This document shows positions 20,790 to 29,871 of a stretch of DNA of 64,000 nucleotides, in pieces. Position numbers and translations under genes: made by a program. This stretch comes from Bacillota bacterium (GTDB taxonomy: Bacteria > Bacillota > Clostridia > Acetivibrionales > DTU013). The DNA is taken from positions 84,248-148,247 of the forward strand of contig JAEYRB010000056.1 in the NCBI GenBank assembly GCA_023409735.1, in the 5' to 3' direction. The notes under the pieces were generated by a model that made no database searches, was not told the origin of the DNA, and was given only the letters and a program-made list of their open reading frames with translations. How positions within the stretch are numbered: position 1 is the stretch's first letter; every line of letters starts with the position of its first letter.

Positions 20790-20958
20790 ATACATGCCGG
20801 TAGATACTAAGAAGTAGATACTAGCGTAATGTTCTGCAGTGTAGCAAAAGAACATTATGTAACGACTGATCGGTATGCCTTTAGGTCGAATACGACGTAA
20901 CTAATACATCAGATACCCTCAAAGACTATCTTATCAGACTGCTGATGAAAGCTTAAGC

Positions 20959-20995
20959 ATACTTGTAATGCTTTGACCAAAGCTAAAGCAAGTAT
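20959..20995 (+). other. Nested hairpin before the second DRTGG-like gene
   Basis: ATACTTG pairs with CAAGTAT, and GCTTT with AAAGC inside. No T-run follows and the next ribosome site starts about 15 bases later, so it may affect translation or mRNA decay. The remaining 20790-20958 stretch shows nothing clear. Confidence 0.4.
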
Positions 20996-21024
20996 ATATG
21001 TTAAGGTATAAGGGAGATTTATCA

Positions 21025-21363
21025 ATGAATATATCAGACTTGGCTCTAAAGCTTAATGCAAAAATAATAACAGGAGAGCATGGGCTTAGCGGACAAATTA
21101 ACGGTATCTATTGCGGGGATCTGCTTAGCTGGGTTATGTCTCATGCGGGGAAAGATTGTGCATGGATAACAGTACATACCCATTTGAATATAGTTGCTGT
21201 CGCAACTCTATGTGAGCTTGCCTGCATTATCATACCGGAAGATATAATTGTGGAAGAAGCGACAGTAAAAAGAGCTGCGAGCGAAGGTATACCTATTCTT
21301 TCTACACCATTGAGTACATATGAAATATGTTGCATTGCTTATGAATGCGGTATAGGACGGTAA
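21025..21363 (+). CDS. DRTGG-domain-like protein, shorter paralogue
   Basis: The 112 residues are built like the 18666 product: NISDLALKLNAKIITGEHG start, an alpha/beta core and a final ILSTPLSTYEICCIAYECG, which parallels IIMTTHSPMFIACGKLY. It differs by having several cysteines. ATG 21025 is preceded by AAGGGAGA. Next comes a PHP protein only five bases after the stop, so they are co-transcribed. Confidence 0.75.
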   Translation: MNISDLALKLNAKIITGEHGLSGQINGIYCGDLLSWVMSHAGKDCAWITVHTHLNIVAVATLCELACIIIPEDIIVEEATVKRAASEGIPILSTPLSTYEICCIAYECGIGR

Positions 21364-21368
21364 TAGTC

Positions 21369-22091
21369 ATGAAATACGCTGTTGATCTGCACATTCATTC
21401 GGCTCTTTCGCCCTGCGGCGATAGTGATATGACACCGAATAATATTGTAAATATGGCTATAGTCAAAGGACTTGACGCTATTGCTGTGACAGATCATAAT
21501 TCAGCAGCAAATCTCAAAGCTGTAAGCAGGTGTGCATTAAACAGCGGGATATTATTCATACCCGGTATGGAGGTTGAAACCTCTGAAGAAATACATTTAG
21601 TATGTCTTCTGCCGTCAACAGATGCGGCAATAGAGCTTCAGAAATGTGTATATAATGCTTTGCCTGAAACAATCAACAGAGAGGATATATTCGGAAAGCA
21701 GCTTATCATGGATGAAAATGATGAGATTATCGGTAAGGAAAGCAGATTTCTCATAACAGCAACCAAATTGGACAGTTATCAGGTAGTCAGCCTTGTAAGA
21801 AAGCTTGGAGGAGCAGTAATGCCTGCTCATGTGGACAGACCATCATACAGTATGCTCTCAAGCTTTGGTGTGATACCGGCGGATCTGGAGTTGGCTTATC
21901 TTGAAATATCCCAAAAGTGTGATAAATACACATATAGGGCGAAGAAGCCCGAGCTCGACGGCTATAGAATTATAAAATCATCAGATGCACATTACCTTGG
22001 CAATATTCTTGAAAGGGAAAGTCTGCTTGAGCTTGAACAGCTTAGTGTACAAGCGATTATTGATGAAATTAACAGTAAAGTATCAAGGTAA
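21369..22091 (+). CDS. PHP-domain metal-dependent phosphoesterase
   Basis: The 240-residue protein has PHP motifs: DLHIHSALSPCGD, AVTDHNSA, a GMEVETSEEIHLVCLL metal loop, PAHVDRPS and a late KSSDAHYLG. The conserved His and Asp residues would hold two or three metal ions. Its gene is regularly found between DRTGG and NuoE genes of clostridial hydrogenase loci; the substrate is unknown (small nucleotide or phosphate ester likely). ATG 21369 gives the usual short N-terminus before DLHIH; ATG 21345 is an in-frame alternative. Confidence 0.85.
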   Translation: MKYAVDLHIHSALSPCGDSDMTPNNIVNMAIVKGLDAIAVTDHNSAANLKAVSRCALNSGILFIPGMEVETSEEIHLVCLLPSTDAAIELQKCVYNALPETINREDIFGKQLIMDENDEIIGKESRFLITATKLDSYQVVSLVRKLGGAVMPAHVDRPSYSMLSSFGVIPADLELAYLEISQKCDKYTYRAKKPELDGYRIIKSSDAHYLGNILERESLLELEQLSVQAIIDEINSKVSR

Positions 22092-22283
22092 GCATCAAAG
22101 TAAAGTAACCTCCTCATGTGGTTGGCGTCATCTGACAAACTGCATTGCCGGTCGTTGAAGTGACAATTATGTTTCCGGGCGCATTTTATGATGACTCATA
22201 TATGGAATATTTATGATCGTGTAATCATTTCTTAATTTCACTCAAAAAAAACAACGCAATTCCATTGAAAATTTTTCTGATAG

Positions 22284-22312
22284 TTGAATTATTTAAGCTA
22301 CTTTGGTATAAT
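22284..22312 (+). promoter_or_regulatory. Promoter of the hydrogenase operon
   Basis: TTGAAT at 22284, 17-base spacer, perfect TATAAT at 22307. Transcription would start near 22319. Confidence 0.8.
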
Positions 22313-22322
22313 GTTATAGCTA

Positions 22323-22340
22323 TTGTTAAATTGTTAACAA
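22323..22340. promoter_or_regulatory. Rex operator
   Basis: TTGTTAA, four bases, TTAACAA: a perfect 18-base palindrome that equals the clostridial Rex consensus. It lies just downstream of the -10 box, covering the expected start site, so Rex would block transcription until NADH/NAD+ rises. The rex gene is not in this window. Confidence 0.85.
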
Positions 22341-22364
22341 CATTTTTGATTGGAGGTCTTGTTA

Positions 22365-22856
22365 ATGAGCGGTAATTGTTGCTGCAACTGCGTCGACGAG
22401 AAGGACAAAAAGTTGCAGGAGGTCATTGAAAAGCATAAGAACACAAATGGTGCCTTAATACCTATACTGCATGAAGCACAGGATATCTACGGATACTTGC
22501 CGCTAAGTGTTCAGAAGAAAATTGCTGAGGGTATTAATGTTCCCCTTGCAGAAGTCTATGGTGTAGTTACATTCTACACACAGTTTTCTCTTAACCCTAA
22601 GGGAAAATACAAGATCAGTGCATGTATGGGTACCGCATGCTATGTTAAAGGAGCAAATCTTGTCCTGAATGAATTACAGGAGAAGCTTGGAATAGGTGTG
22701 GGCGAATGTACAGAGGATGGAAAATTCTCATTGGACGCATGCCGCTGTATAGGTGCTTGCGGTCTCGCTCCTGTTATAATGATAAACGATGATGTATACG
22801 GCAGGCTGACTCCCAACGATGTTGACGATATATTAAAGAAATATGAGAATCTGTAA
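22365..22856 (+). CDS. hydC: NADH-dependent hydrogenase small subunit, NuoE/HydC-like
   Basis: Thioredoxin-like 2Fe-2S protein of 163 residues, a subunit of the trimeric bifurcating hydrogenase. Cluster ligands are in CMGTAC and CRCIGAC. The conserved LPLSVQKKIAEG and GVVTFYTQF stretches mark the NuoE family. A Cys-rich N-terminus (NCCCNC) is unusual and might bind a metal. ATG 22365 is preceded by TTGGAGG; a TTG at 22350 would place the ribosome site inside the gene. First gene of the Rex-controlled operon. Confidence 0.92.
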   Translation: MSGNCCCNCVDEKDKKLQEVIEKHKNTNGALIPILHEAQDIYGYLPLSVQKKIAEGINVPLAEVYGVVTFYTQFSLNPKGKYKISACMGTACYVKGANLVLNELQEKLGIGVGECTEDGKFSLDACRCIGACGLAPVIMINDDVYGRLTPNDVDDILKKYENL

Positions 22857-22883
22857 GATATTGCTATTGGGGGAAAGGATGAA

Positions 22884-23450
22884 TTGAGAGAATTATCACT
22901 CCATATACTCGATATAATGCAAAATTCTGTTTCAGCTAAAGCAACCCTGATAAAAACAACGCTGACTGCGATCAATGAAATAGGAATGCTTGAGATCAGT
23001 ATCGAGGATAATGGCTGCGGAATGGATAGTGCGTTTTTGGAAAAGGTAACTGATCCATTTTCAACGACAAGAACTACAAGGAAGGTCGGGCTTGGAATCC
23101 CACTATTTAAGGCATCGGCGGAGCAGTCAGGTGGAAGCTTTGAAATTACCTCTCAGAAGGGCAAGGGTACTACAGTTACTGCCAGATATGCAGTTGATAA
23201 TATCGACAGACCTCCTTTAGGAGACTTAGCAGGCGTTATTGCTGATATGGCAGCGATGTATGATAGTATTGAAATGAAACTCTTGCTGATAAATGGAGAT
23301 AGAAGGTTTGTTTTTGACTCTGTGGAAATACGCCAAAGTCTTGGCGAGGTTCCACTGAGTGAATTTCAGGTTATAAAGTGGCTCAGAGAGTACATAGGGG
23401 AAGGAATAAAAGATTCATTTGGAGGTGTATTAAATGAAATCGATAGCTGA
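22884..23450 (+). CDS. GHKL ATPase (sensor-kinase-like) of the hydrogenase operon
   Basis: The 188-residue protein has N box (LHILDIMQNSVSA), G1 (EDNGCGMD), F box (DPFSTTRTT) and G2 (VGLGIPLFKASAEQSGG), but no dimerisation/His domain or sensor. A start at TTG 22884 is supported by GGGAAAGGA; the ATG five bases upstream is out of frame and meets a stop. It overlaps the next gene by 17 bases. It is a standard companion of NuoE, 2Fe-2S, NuoF and HydA genes in clostridia; a role as phosphorelay or assembly ATPase is unproven. Confidence 0.83.
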   Translation: MRELSLHILDIMQNSVSAKATLIKTTLTAINEIGMLEISIEDNGCGMDSAFLEKVTDPFSTTRTTRKVGLGIPLFKASAEQSGGSFEITSQKGKGTTVTARYAVDNIDRPPLGDLAGVIADMAAMYDSIEMKLLLINGDRRFVFDSVEIRQSLGEVPLSEFQVIKWLREYIGEGIKDSFGGVLNEIDS

Positions 23451-23805
23451 TCTTGAAGCAATAAGAAAGAAGACTTTAGATGAAATACAATTGAGAACAA
23501 ATGAGGGCGGAAAGAGGATCATAGTAGGAATGGCAACATGCGGTATTGCTGCAGGTGCAAGACCTGTTATGAATACCCTCGTAGAAGAATTGGCAAAGAG
23601 AGACATTAGGAATGTTGCAGTGTCAATGACAGGTTGCATTGGAGTTTGCAGGCTGGAGCCAATAATTGAGGTTTTTGAAGAAGACGGGACAAAGGTAACT
23701 TATGTTAAAATGACTCCGGAAAAAGCAGTAAGGGTCGTGGCAGAGCATATAGTAAACGGCAGAGTATGTCAGGATCTTACAATAGGAGCTGCAGAAGATA
23801 AGTAA
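23434..23805 (+). CDS. 2Fe-2S thioredoxin-like ferredoxin subunit
   Basis: The 123-residue protein is related to the N-terminal domain of NuoF/HydB. Cysteines in ATCGIAAGARP and MTGCIGVCRLEP would hold a 2Fe-2S cluster. ATG 23434 is preceded by TTGGAGGTG within the end of the ATPase gene. In related operons it is encoded between the ATPase and NuoF; it may pass electrons to the NuoF-like subunit. Confidence 0.85.
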   Translation: MKSIADLEAIRKKTLDEIQLRTNEGGKRIIVGMATCGIAAGARPVMNTLVEELAKRDIRNVAVSMTGCIGVCRLEPIIEVFEEDGTKVTYVKMTPEKAVRVVAEHIVNGRVCQDLTIGAAEDK

Positions 23806-23834
23806 TTATGATTAAAATGCAGGGAGGGAGCAAA

Positions 23835-25628
23835 ATGGAAATTTATAGATCGCATGTACTGGTTTGCGGCGGTACCGGATGTACCTCATCTAACTCCATG
23901 AAAATTAAACAGGAGTTGGAAGCTCAGATAAATAAAAACAACCTGGATAAAGAAGTCAAGGTAGTAACTACCGGTTGCTTTGGCCTTTGTGCAAGAGGCC
24001 CAATAATTGTTGTATATCCTGAGGGCGCTATGTACTACATGGTCCAGGTAGAAGATGTTAAGGAGATCGTTGAGGAGCATCTTCTCAAGGGCAGGATCGT
24101 TAAGAGACTGCTTGCAAGTGACGAACATATAGATACGGAAACTGAATCACTGGATAAAATCGATTTCTATAAGAAACAGGTTAGAATAACGCTGAGAAAC
24201 TGTGGCGTAATCAATCCTGAGAATATTGATGAATATATTGCCTACGACGGATATAAGGCACTTGCAAAGGTGCTTACTGAAATGACTCCGGAACAGGTAA
24301 TTGCTGAAATCAAAAAGTCAGGCCTTAGAGGAAGAGGCGGCGCCGGTTTCCCGACAGGGCTCAAGTGGGAATTTGCAGCCAAATCTACCGGCGATCAGAA
24401 ATTTGTATGCTGCAACGCCGACGAAGGTGACCCGGGAGCATTCATGGACAGAAGCGTGCTTGAAGGTGATCCGCATAGCATACTTGAAGCTATGACTATT
24501 GCAGGCTATGCTATAGGTTCTGACCAGGGATACATATACATAAGAGCTGAGTATCCTATTGCAGTAAAGAGACTTGAAATCGCCTTAAATCAAGCGAGAG
24601 AATATGGACTTCTTGGTAAGAACATATTCGGAACTGACTTTAGTTTTGATATAGAATTAAGACTTGGTGCCGGCGCATTTGTATGCGGCGAAGAGACAGC
24701 ACTCATTACCTCTATAGAAGGTAAGAGAGGCGAACCAAAGCCAAAGCCGCCATTCCCGGCAGTAAAGGGATTGTGGCAGAAGCCTACTCTGATCAACAAT
24801 GTTGAGACCTATGCAAATATACCTGTTATTTTCAATAAGGGAGCTGATTGGTTTACAACCATAGGTACTGAGAAGAGTAAGGGTACAAAGGTTTTTGCTG
24901 TAGGTGGAAATATCAATAACACAGGTCTTGTGGAAATTCCAATAGGAACTACCTTAAGAGAGATTATTTACGATATAGGCGGTGGAATTCCAAATGGGAA
25001 GAAGTTTAAAGCAGCTCAGACTGGCGGACCGTCCGGCGGATGTATTCCTGCAAGCCATATCGACACTCATATAGATTATGAAACCCTTAAGGAACTTGGT
25101 TCCATGATGGGTTCAGGCGGACTTATTGTAATGGATGAGGACAGCTGTATGGTTGATATTGCAAGGTTCTTCCTTGAATTCACAGTTGACGAATCCTGCG
25201 GGAAATGCCCACCATGCCGTATCGGAACAAAGAGAATGCTTGAGATACTGGAAAAGATCACAAGCGGAAAAGGCGAGATGGAAGATATCGATAAGCTTGA
25301 AACTCTTGCCAAGAACATTATTTCATCTGCATTGTGTGGACTTGGACAGTCAGCACCGCAGCCGGTTCTCAGCACACTAAGATACTTCAGGGACGAGTAT
25401 ATTGCCCATGTTAGGGATAAGAAGTGTCCTGCTGGTGTTTGTAAGGCATTCCTGAATTACACCATTGATGCGAGCAAGTGCAAGAGCTGCGGCATATGTG
25501 CAAGAAATTGCCCTGTTGGAGCAATAAGCGGCGAGAAAAAGGTACCATATGTTATAGACATTGATAAGTGTATTAAATGCGGAGCTTGCATGGAGAAATG
25601 TCCATTCAAGGCGATATCCAAGAAATAG
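23835..25628 (+). CDS. hydB: Bifurcating hydrogenase beta subunit, NuoF-like NADH/FMN protein
   Basis: The 597-residue subunit binds NAD(H) and FMN. Order: N-terminal thioredoxin-like 2Fe-2S domain (CGGTGC, TTGCFGLCARGP; about 1-120), the NuoF core with GRGGAGFPTGLKWEF and GADEGDPGAFMDR-like FMN site (NADEGDPGAFMDR), SLBB domain, the NADH-side 4Fe-4S site ESCGKCPPCRIGT, and two C-terminal 4Fe-4S motifs (CKSCGICARNCP, CIKCGACMEKCP). It would split electrons between NADH and ferredoxin together with HydA and HydC. ATG 23835 follows GGGAGGGAGC. Confidence 0.94.
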   Translation: MEIYRSHVLVCGGTGCTSSNSMKIKQELEAQINKNNLDKEVKVVTTGCFGLCARGPIIVVYPEGAMYYMVQVEDVKEIVEEHLLKGRIVKRLLASDEHIDTETESLDKIDFYKKQVRITLRNCGVINPENIDEYIAYDGYKALAKVLTEMTPEQVIAEIKKSGLRGRGGAGFPTGLKWEFAAKSTGDQKFVCCNADEGDPGAFMDRSVLEGDPHSILEAMTIAGYAIGSDQGYIYIRAEYPIAVKRLEIALNQAREYGLLGKNIFGTDFSFDIELRLGAGAFVCGEETALITSIEGKRGEPKPKPPFPAVKGLWQKPTLINNVETYANIPVIFNKGADWFTTIGTEKSKGTKVFAVGGNINNTGLVEIPIGTTLREIIYDIGGGIPNGKKFKAAQTGGPSGGCIPASHIDTHIDYETLKELGSMMGSGGLIVMDEDSCMVDIARFFLEFTVDESCGKCPPCRIGTKRMLEILEKITSGKGEMEDIDKLETLAKNIISSALCGLGQSAPQPVLSTLRYFRDEYIAHVRDKKCPAGVCKAFLNYTIDASKCKSCGICARNCPVGAISGEKKVPYVIDIDKCIKCGACMEKCPFKAISKK

Positions 25629-25732
25629 GAGACATGGGGAAAGCCTTGTATACTGAATTCACCGGTAGAAATATCGGTATGATTCTGATAAACAAAGGTA
25701 TAAATCCTCAATGGAAAGGAGAATGGTAAAAG

Positions 25733-27484
25733 ATGGAAATGGTAACTATTACAATAGATAATAAGAAAATTCAGGTTCCTAAGAATTATACCGTTTTGGA
25801 GGCTGCCAAATCTGCTAACATACACATTCCGACACTGTGTTACCTAAAGGACGTCAATGAAATTGGCGCCTGTAGAATGTGTATCGTTGAGATAAAGGGT
25901 GCAAGAGCGCTTCAGGCAGCATGCGTATATCCCGTATCAGAAGGACTTGAGATTCAAACTAATTCGCCAAAGGTTAGAGAATCCAGAAAGGTTACATTAG
26001 AGCTCCTGCTTTCAAATCATGAAAAGAAGTGTCTGACCTGTATACGAAGCAGGAATTGCGAGCTGCAGACACTTGCTGATGAGCTGAATATTAAGGATAT
26101 ACATTACGAAGGTGACATGATTAAGCATCCGATAGACGAACTTTCATCCTCAGTAGTAAGGGATCCTAATAAGTGCGTAATTTGCAGACGCTGTGTAAAT
26201 ATGTGCAAAAATGTACAGAAAATCGGAGTTATTGACGTTAATGAAAGAGGCTTCAAAACAATTGTTGGTTCTGCCTTCAATATGTCTCTTGCAGAAGTTC
26301 CCTGCATTAACTGCGGACAGTGTATTGCGGTATGTCCGACAGGCGCATTGAGAGAAAAGGATGAGACGGAAAAGGTATGGTCTGCTCTTGCAAATAAGGA
26401 TCTTCATGTAGTTGTTCAGACTGCTCCGGCAGTAAGGGTTGCAATAGGTGAGGAATTCGGAATGCCAATAGGTTCAAGAGCTACAGGCAAAATGGTTGCC
26501 GCTCTGAGAGGCCTTGGCTTTGCAAAGGTATTCGATACAGACACAGCTGCGGACCTGACGATAATGGAAGAGGTTACAGAGCTTGTTGAGAGAATTAAAA
26601 ATGGAGGCAAGCTTCCTGTTATTACGTCTTGCAGCCCTGGATGGATCAAGTTCTGTGAACACAATTATCCTGAGTTTATCGATAATCTTTCAAGCTGCAA
26701 GTCACCGCATGAAATGTTTGGTGCGATGCTTAAATCATATTACGCTGAGAAGGTAGGAATTGACCCTGCCAAGATTTTCGTAGTATCAGTAATGCCGTGT
26801 ACAGCTAAGAAGTTTGAGTCTCAGCGCGAAGAACTTTCAAATAAAGGCCTTGCTGATGTTGATGCTGTATTGACAACAAGAGAGTGCGCAAGAATGATAA
26901 AGGAAGCCGGCATTAACTTTAACAGCTTGCCTGATGAGCAATTTGATGACCCAATGGGAGAGGCAACCGGAGCCGCTGTTATATTCGGAGCAACCGGAGG
27001 TGTTATGGAAGCTGCGCTTAGGTACCTTGTTGAGCTGCTTGAAGGCAAGACTTTGGAAAAAGTTGAATTCGAAGCTGTAAGGGGACTTGAGGGCGTTAAG
27101 GAGGCAACTCTCGAGATTGCAGGCATGACTGTAAAGGCAGCTGTTGCTAGTGGTACAGGTAATGCCAGAAAGCTGCTCGATAAAATGAAGAACGGCGAAG
27201 CTCAGTACCATTTCGTAGAAATTATGGCTTGCCCAGGCGGATGTGTAAACGGCGGCGGACAGCCGATCCAGCCATCTGAGGTTAGAAGCTGGATAGACCT
27301 GAGATCCGAAAGGGCTAAGGCTATCTACGCAGAGGATAGAAGCCTGTCATTGAGGAAGTCACAGGATAATCCTGTAGTTAAGAAAATGTATGAAGAGTAT
27401 CTCGGACATCCGGGCAGCCACAAGGCTCACGAACTGCTTCATACCCATTATGCACCAAGAGAGAATTATCCTGAGAAGAAATAA
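25733..27484 (+). CDS. hydA: [FeFe]-hydrogenase catalytic subunit
   Basis: The 583-residue hydrogenase makes or uses H2 in the cytoplasm. Clusters in order: plant-type 2Fe-2S (CYLKDVNEIGACRMC, then C), His-ligated 4Fe-4S (HEKKCLTCIRSRNC), two 4Fe-4S motifs (CVICRRCVNMC, CINCGQCIAVCP), and the H-cluster loops TSCSPGW (near residue 300), MPCTAKKFE and MACPGGCVNGGGQP (near 500). The C-terminus carries the small-subunit-like tail (RAKAIYAEDRSLSLRKS). Final gene of the operon; a terminator follows. The 104-base spacer before it holds GGAAAGGAGA about ten bases from ATG 25733. Confidence 0.96.
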   Translation: MEMVTITIDNKKIQVPKNYTVLEAAKSANIHIPTLCYLKDVNEIGACRMCIVEIKGARALQAACVYPVSEGLEIQTNSPKVRESRKVTLELLLSNHEKKCLTCIRSRNCELQTLADELNIKDIHYEGDMIKHPIDELSSSVVRDPNKCVICRRCVNMCKNVQKIGVIDVNERGFKTIVGSAFNMSLAEVPCINCGQCIAVCPTGALREKDETEKVWSALANKDLHVVVQTAPAVRVAIGEEFGMPIGSRATGKMVAALRGLGFAKVFDTDTAADLTIMEEVTELVERIKNGGKLPVITSCSPGWIKFCEHNYPEFIDNLSSCKSPHEMFGAMLKSYYAEKVGIDPAKIFVVSVMPCTAKKFESQREELSNKGLADVDAVLTTRECARMIKEAGINFNSLPDEQFDDPMGEATGAAVIFGATGGVMEAALRYLVELLEGKTLEKVEFEAVRGLEGVKEATLEIAGMTVKAAVASGTGNARKLLDKMKNGEAQYHFVEIMACPGGCVNGGGQPIQPSEVRSWIDLRSERAKAIYAEDRSLSLRKSQDNPVVKKMYEEYLGHPGSHKAHELLHTHYAPRENYPEKK

Positions 27485-27511
27485 TTAGGCGTTAAAAAAG
27501 CTAAATCAATA

Positions 27512-27548
27512 AAATAGGGCATCGGTAAATAACCGGTGCCTTATTTTT
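27512..27548 (+). terminator. Terminator of the hydrogenase operon
   Basis: AATAGGGCA-CGGT pairs with ACCG-TGCCTTATT around AAATA and is followed by a T-run. Confidence 0.85.
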
Positions 27549-27704
27549 CAACATGAAGCTAACAATATTATCCAAGATTTTCATTCCTTACAGCTTTATT
27601 TACTTTTTTTTAACATTTTTTGTTTGAATGATTAGGATATGGACATTATAATTAAAAGTATATGTAAACTTTCCTTTTAATTAATTAATGAATGGAGCAG
27701 GAAT

Positions 27705-28790
27705 GTGAAACCTAATAAAAGCTTAATCATATGGATAGGCATATTTTTAATGATAGGCATAGTTCTTTTTGTAGTAGCCTGTGAAACAGATCCATCAGCT
27801 CCTAATCAGCAGTATGCTGATGGATACAAAGAGCTATTGCCGGGAGAGCTTGAGAATGAAACAGAAGGTCAGTCAGGAGATAAGGATAACGATAATAATA
27901 CAGAAGATACATATAACAGCGGTAATGATGAACAGGACGAGCCTAACAATATAACAGCAGGAAAACCGTATCCCGGTAAGCTTGTTGAAGCTAATGCCAG
28001 AAATGTACTCATAATCGGCCAGGACAAGGTGAGTAATTTGTATGATACGATCGGCATCGCAAGCATTGATGAGAATAATAAAGTGCTTAAGGTAATTATG
28101 ATACCAAGGGATACATATATTGAGTACAGTAAAGGTGTTCTAAATAAACTTGGAGAAAAGGTCAACCTGCATGAGCCGGGTATTTACAAGATAAATTTTG
28201 CTCATCAAATAGGAAATTACATTGATTATGAAGGCAAATTCAATTCAGGACCTATCAGCTTTTTGGCTGAGGTTGTTGAAGAAAAGTTTGGTGTTAAGGT
28301 TGATGATTTTGTTAAAATAAATATAAGTGGATTTAGAAAAATGGTAGATCATTTAGGCGGTGTTAACATATATGTTCCATATGATATGAATTATGACGAT
28401 CCAACACAGGATCTGCATATTCATATTAAGAAGGGAAATCAGCATCTTGATGGTGAGGATGCTGAAGGCTTTGTCAGATTCAGACAAGGCTACAAGGAGG
28501 ATGGAAGCTTTTTTGAAGTTGGTGATGTAAACAGAAAGAAGAACCAGCTTAACTTTATAAAAGAATTGATAAAGCAGAAGGGCACCTTGAAAAACATAGG
28601 GAAGATACCCGGCCTGCTAAACTTATTGGGAAAGAATGTTCAACATAGTATAGGTGTGGGTGATATGCTTACATCATATATCGGGATCGCAACGAATGTT
28701 GTTTCTGATGAATATGATATTACTACGGAAAGTCTCTGCAGTGACAAGCAGATCAGAATAGATGGGGCAGCTTATATTACATTTGAGTAA
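27705..28790 (+). CDS. LytR-CpsA-Psr family protein
   Basis: The 361-residue membrane-anchored protein has an N-terminal helix (about 6-25, ending VVAC, perhaps a lipobox) and an acidic linker (EGQSGDKDNDNN region). The LCP domain runs from NVLIIGQDKVSNLYDTI through MIPRDTY, GGVNIYVPYDMNYDD, HLDGEDAEGFVRFRQ and DVNRKKNQLNFIKELI. LCP enzymes transfer glycan polymers to peptidoglycan outside the membrane; the conserved Asp and Arg residues are there. GTG 27705 is used, with GGAGCAGG just before; no in-frame ATG is nearby. Single gene. Confidence 0.88.
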   Translation: MKPNKSLIIWIGIFLMIGIVLFVVACETDPSAPNQQYADGYKELLPGELENETEGQSGDKDNDNNTEDTYNSGNDEQDEPNNITAGKPYPGKLVEANARNVLIIGQDKVSNLYDTIGIASIDENNKVLKVIMIPRDTYIEYSKGVLNKLGEKVNLHEPGIYKINFAHQIGNYIDYEGKFNSGPISFLAEVVEEKFGVKVDDFVKINISGFRKMVDHLGGVNIYVPYDMNYDDPTQDLHIHIKKGNQHLDGEDAEGFVRFRQGYKEDGSFFEVGDVNRKKNQLNFIKELIKQKGTLKNIGKIPGLLNLLGKNVQHSIGVGDMLTSYIGIATNVVSDEYDITTESLCSDKQIRIDGAAYITFE

Positions 28791-28847
28791 ACATACAGAA
28801 CAAGGTGCGCCTGGTTGCAGTATCTATAAATTCTATTAGCTTATGCA

Positions 28848-28912
28848 ATATAAAGAAGTACTATAAAGAAGTACTATAAAGAAGTATTATAAAGAAGTAT
28901 TATAAAGAAGTA
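28848..28912. repeat. 13-bp tandem repeat, five units
   Basis: The unit YTATAAAGAAGTA is repeated five times head to tail with only the first base changing. It lies in the gap before the flavin reductase gene. A simple slippage repeat; each unit is too short, with no spacer, for CRISPR. Confidence 0.9.
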
Positions 28913-29004
28913 AATTTTGACCATAACCTATAAATAAAAAATGGTGTATTATAGTAATCATATAAGGCATATTATGCATCAGAGTGAATATCAGGAGGAT
29001 AACT

Positions 29005-29583
29005 ATGGCAAAGCAGATTTGGAAGCCATCTACACTTTTAAACCCGGTACCGGTGGTAATGGTCACCTGTGCTGATAATGATGGAAAAGCGAATATTATA
29101 ACGATAGCCTGGGCAGGTACGATTAATTCTGAGCCTCCTATGCTATCAATTTCGGTTCGGAAGGAGCGGTACTCTCATAGACTTATAAGTGAAAAGGGGC
29201 AATTTGCAGTTAATCTTACGACTCAAAAGCTGGCATATGCGACAGATCTATGTGGTGTAAAATCAGGCAGAGATATTGATAAGTTCCAGGCTACAGGCTT
29301 AACTCCTGAAAAGGCGTCTGTAATAGATGTGCCAATAATAAAGGAAAGCCCGGTTTCATTGGAGTGCGTAGTAAAGAACGTTTTAGAACTGGGAAGTCAC
29401 GATATGTTCATTGCAGAGATCGTTGCAGTTGATGTGCAGGACGAGTTTATAGATTCAAAAGGTAAATTGTCTCTTGAGAATGCCGGTATGATTGCATATT
29501 CTCACGGCAAGTATTGGACTTTGGGCAATGAGTTAGGATTTTTCGGCTACTCAGTTGCAAAAAAGAAGAATATAAAGAGGTAG
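29005..29583 (+). CDS. Flavin reductase family protein (FMN-binding split barrel)
   Basis: The 192-residue protein matches the FMN-binding flavin-reductase-like family: PVPVVMVTCADNDGKANIITIAWAG at the N-terminus, the SISVRKERYSHRLI segment, FAVNLTT and SLECVVKNVLELGSHDMFIAEIVAV. Enzymes of this family reduce or bind flavins, or act as small oxygen-stress reductases; the partner is unknown. ATG 29005 follows CAGGAGGAT; the GTG at 28984 lies upstream of that site. Confidence 0.87.
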   Translation: MAKQIWKPSTLLNPVPVVMVTCADNDGKANIITIAWAGTINSEPPMLSISVRKERYSHRLISEKGQFAVNLTTQKLAYATDLCGVKSGRDIDKFQATGLTPEKASVIDVPIIKESPVSLECVVKNVLELGSHDMFIAEIVAVDVQDEFIDSKGKLSLENAGMIAYSHGKYWTLGNELGFFGYSVAKKKNIKR

Positions 29584-29702
29584 CTATAAGATAAAAGGTT
29601 TTGGAATAAGGAGAAATAGATTTTAAGAGGGCTTTGGTAAAAAGCATTCAGAGAAATAAACAAATTTAGCTTAATTATGGCTTTCAGATTTTTAGGCAAA
29701 TA

Positions 29703-29765
29703 ACACCCGCTTTGTGTAGACCTTGCGTGATTGGCAGGAATACTTAGGCGGGTGTAGCTATATTT
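29703..29765 (+). terminator. Possible terminator or long hairpin after the flavin reductase gene
   Basis: ACACCCGC pairs with GCGGGTGT across a 37-base loop, followed by ATATTTTTC. The loop is large for a plain terminator. Confidence 0.45.
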
Positions 29766-29871
29766 TTCGGCTATAATTAACGAAAATTGATAATTTTCTA
29801 TTTTCTTAATTTATATCCCTCAGTCAATTCTTATAATCTGCCTCCATTTTATTACCAGGAAATATGACCAG

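Noticed and set aside
20343..20855. 170-codon minus-strand frame
   Set aside because: Antisense to the hydrogenase-like gene; no ribosome site or recognisable domain.
28848..28912. CRISPR array
   Set aside because: Units of 13 bases are head to tail without spacers.
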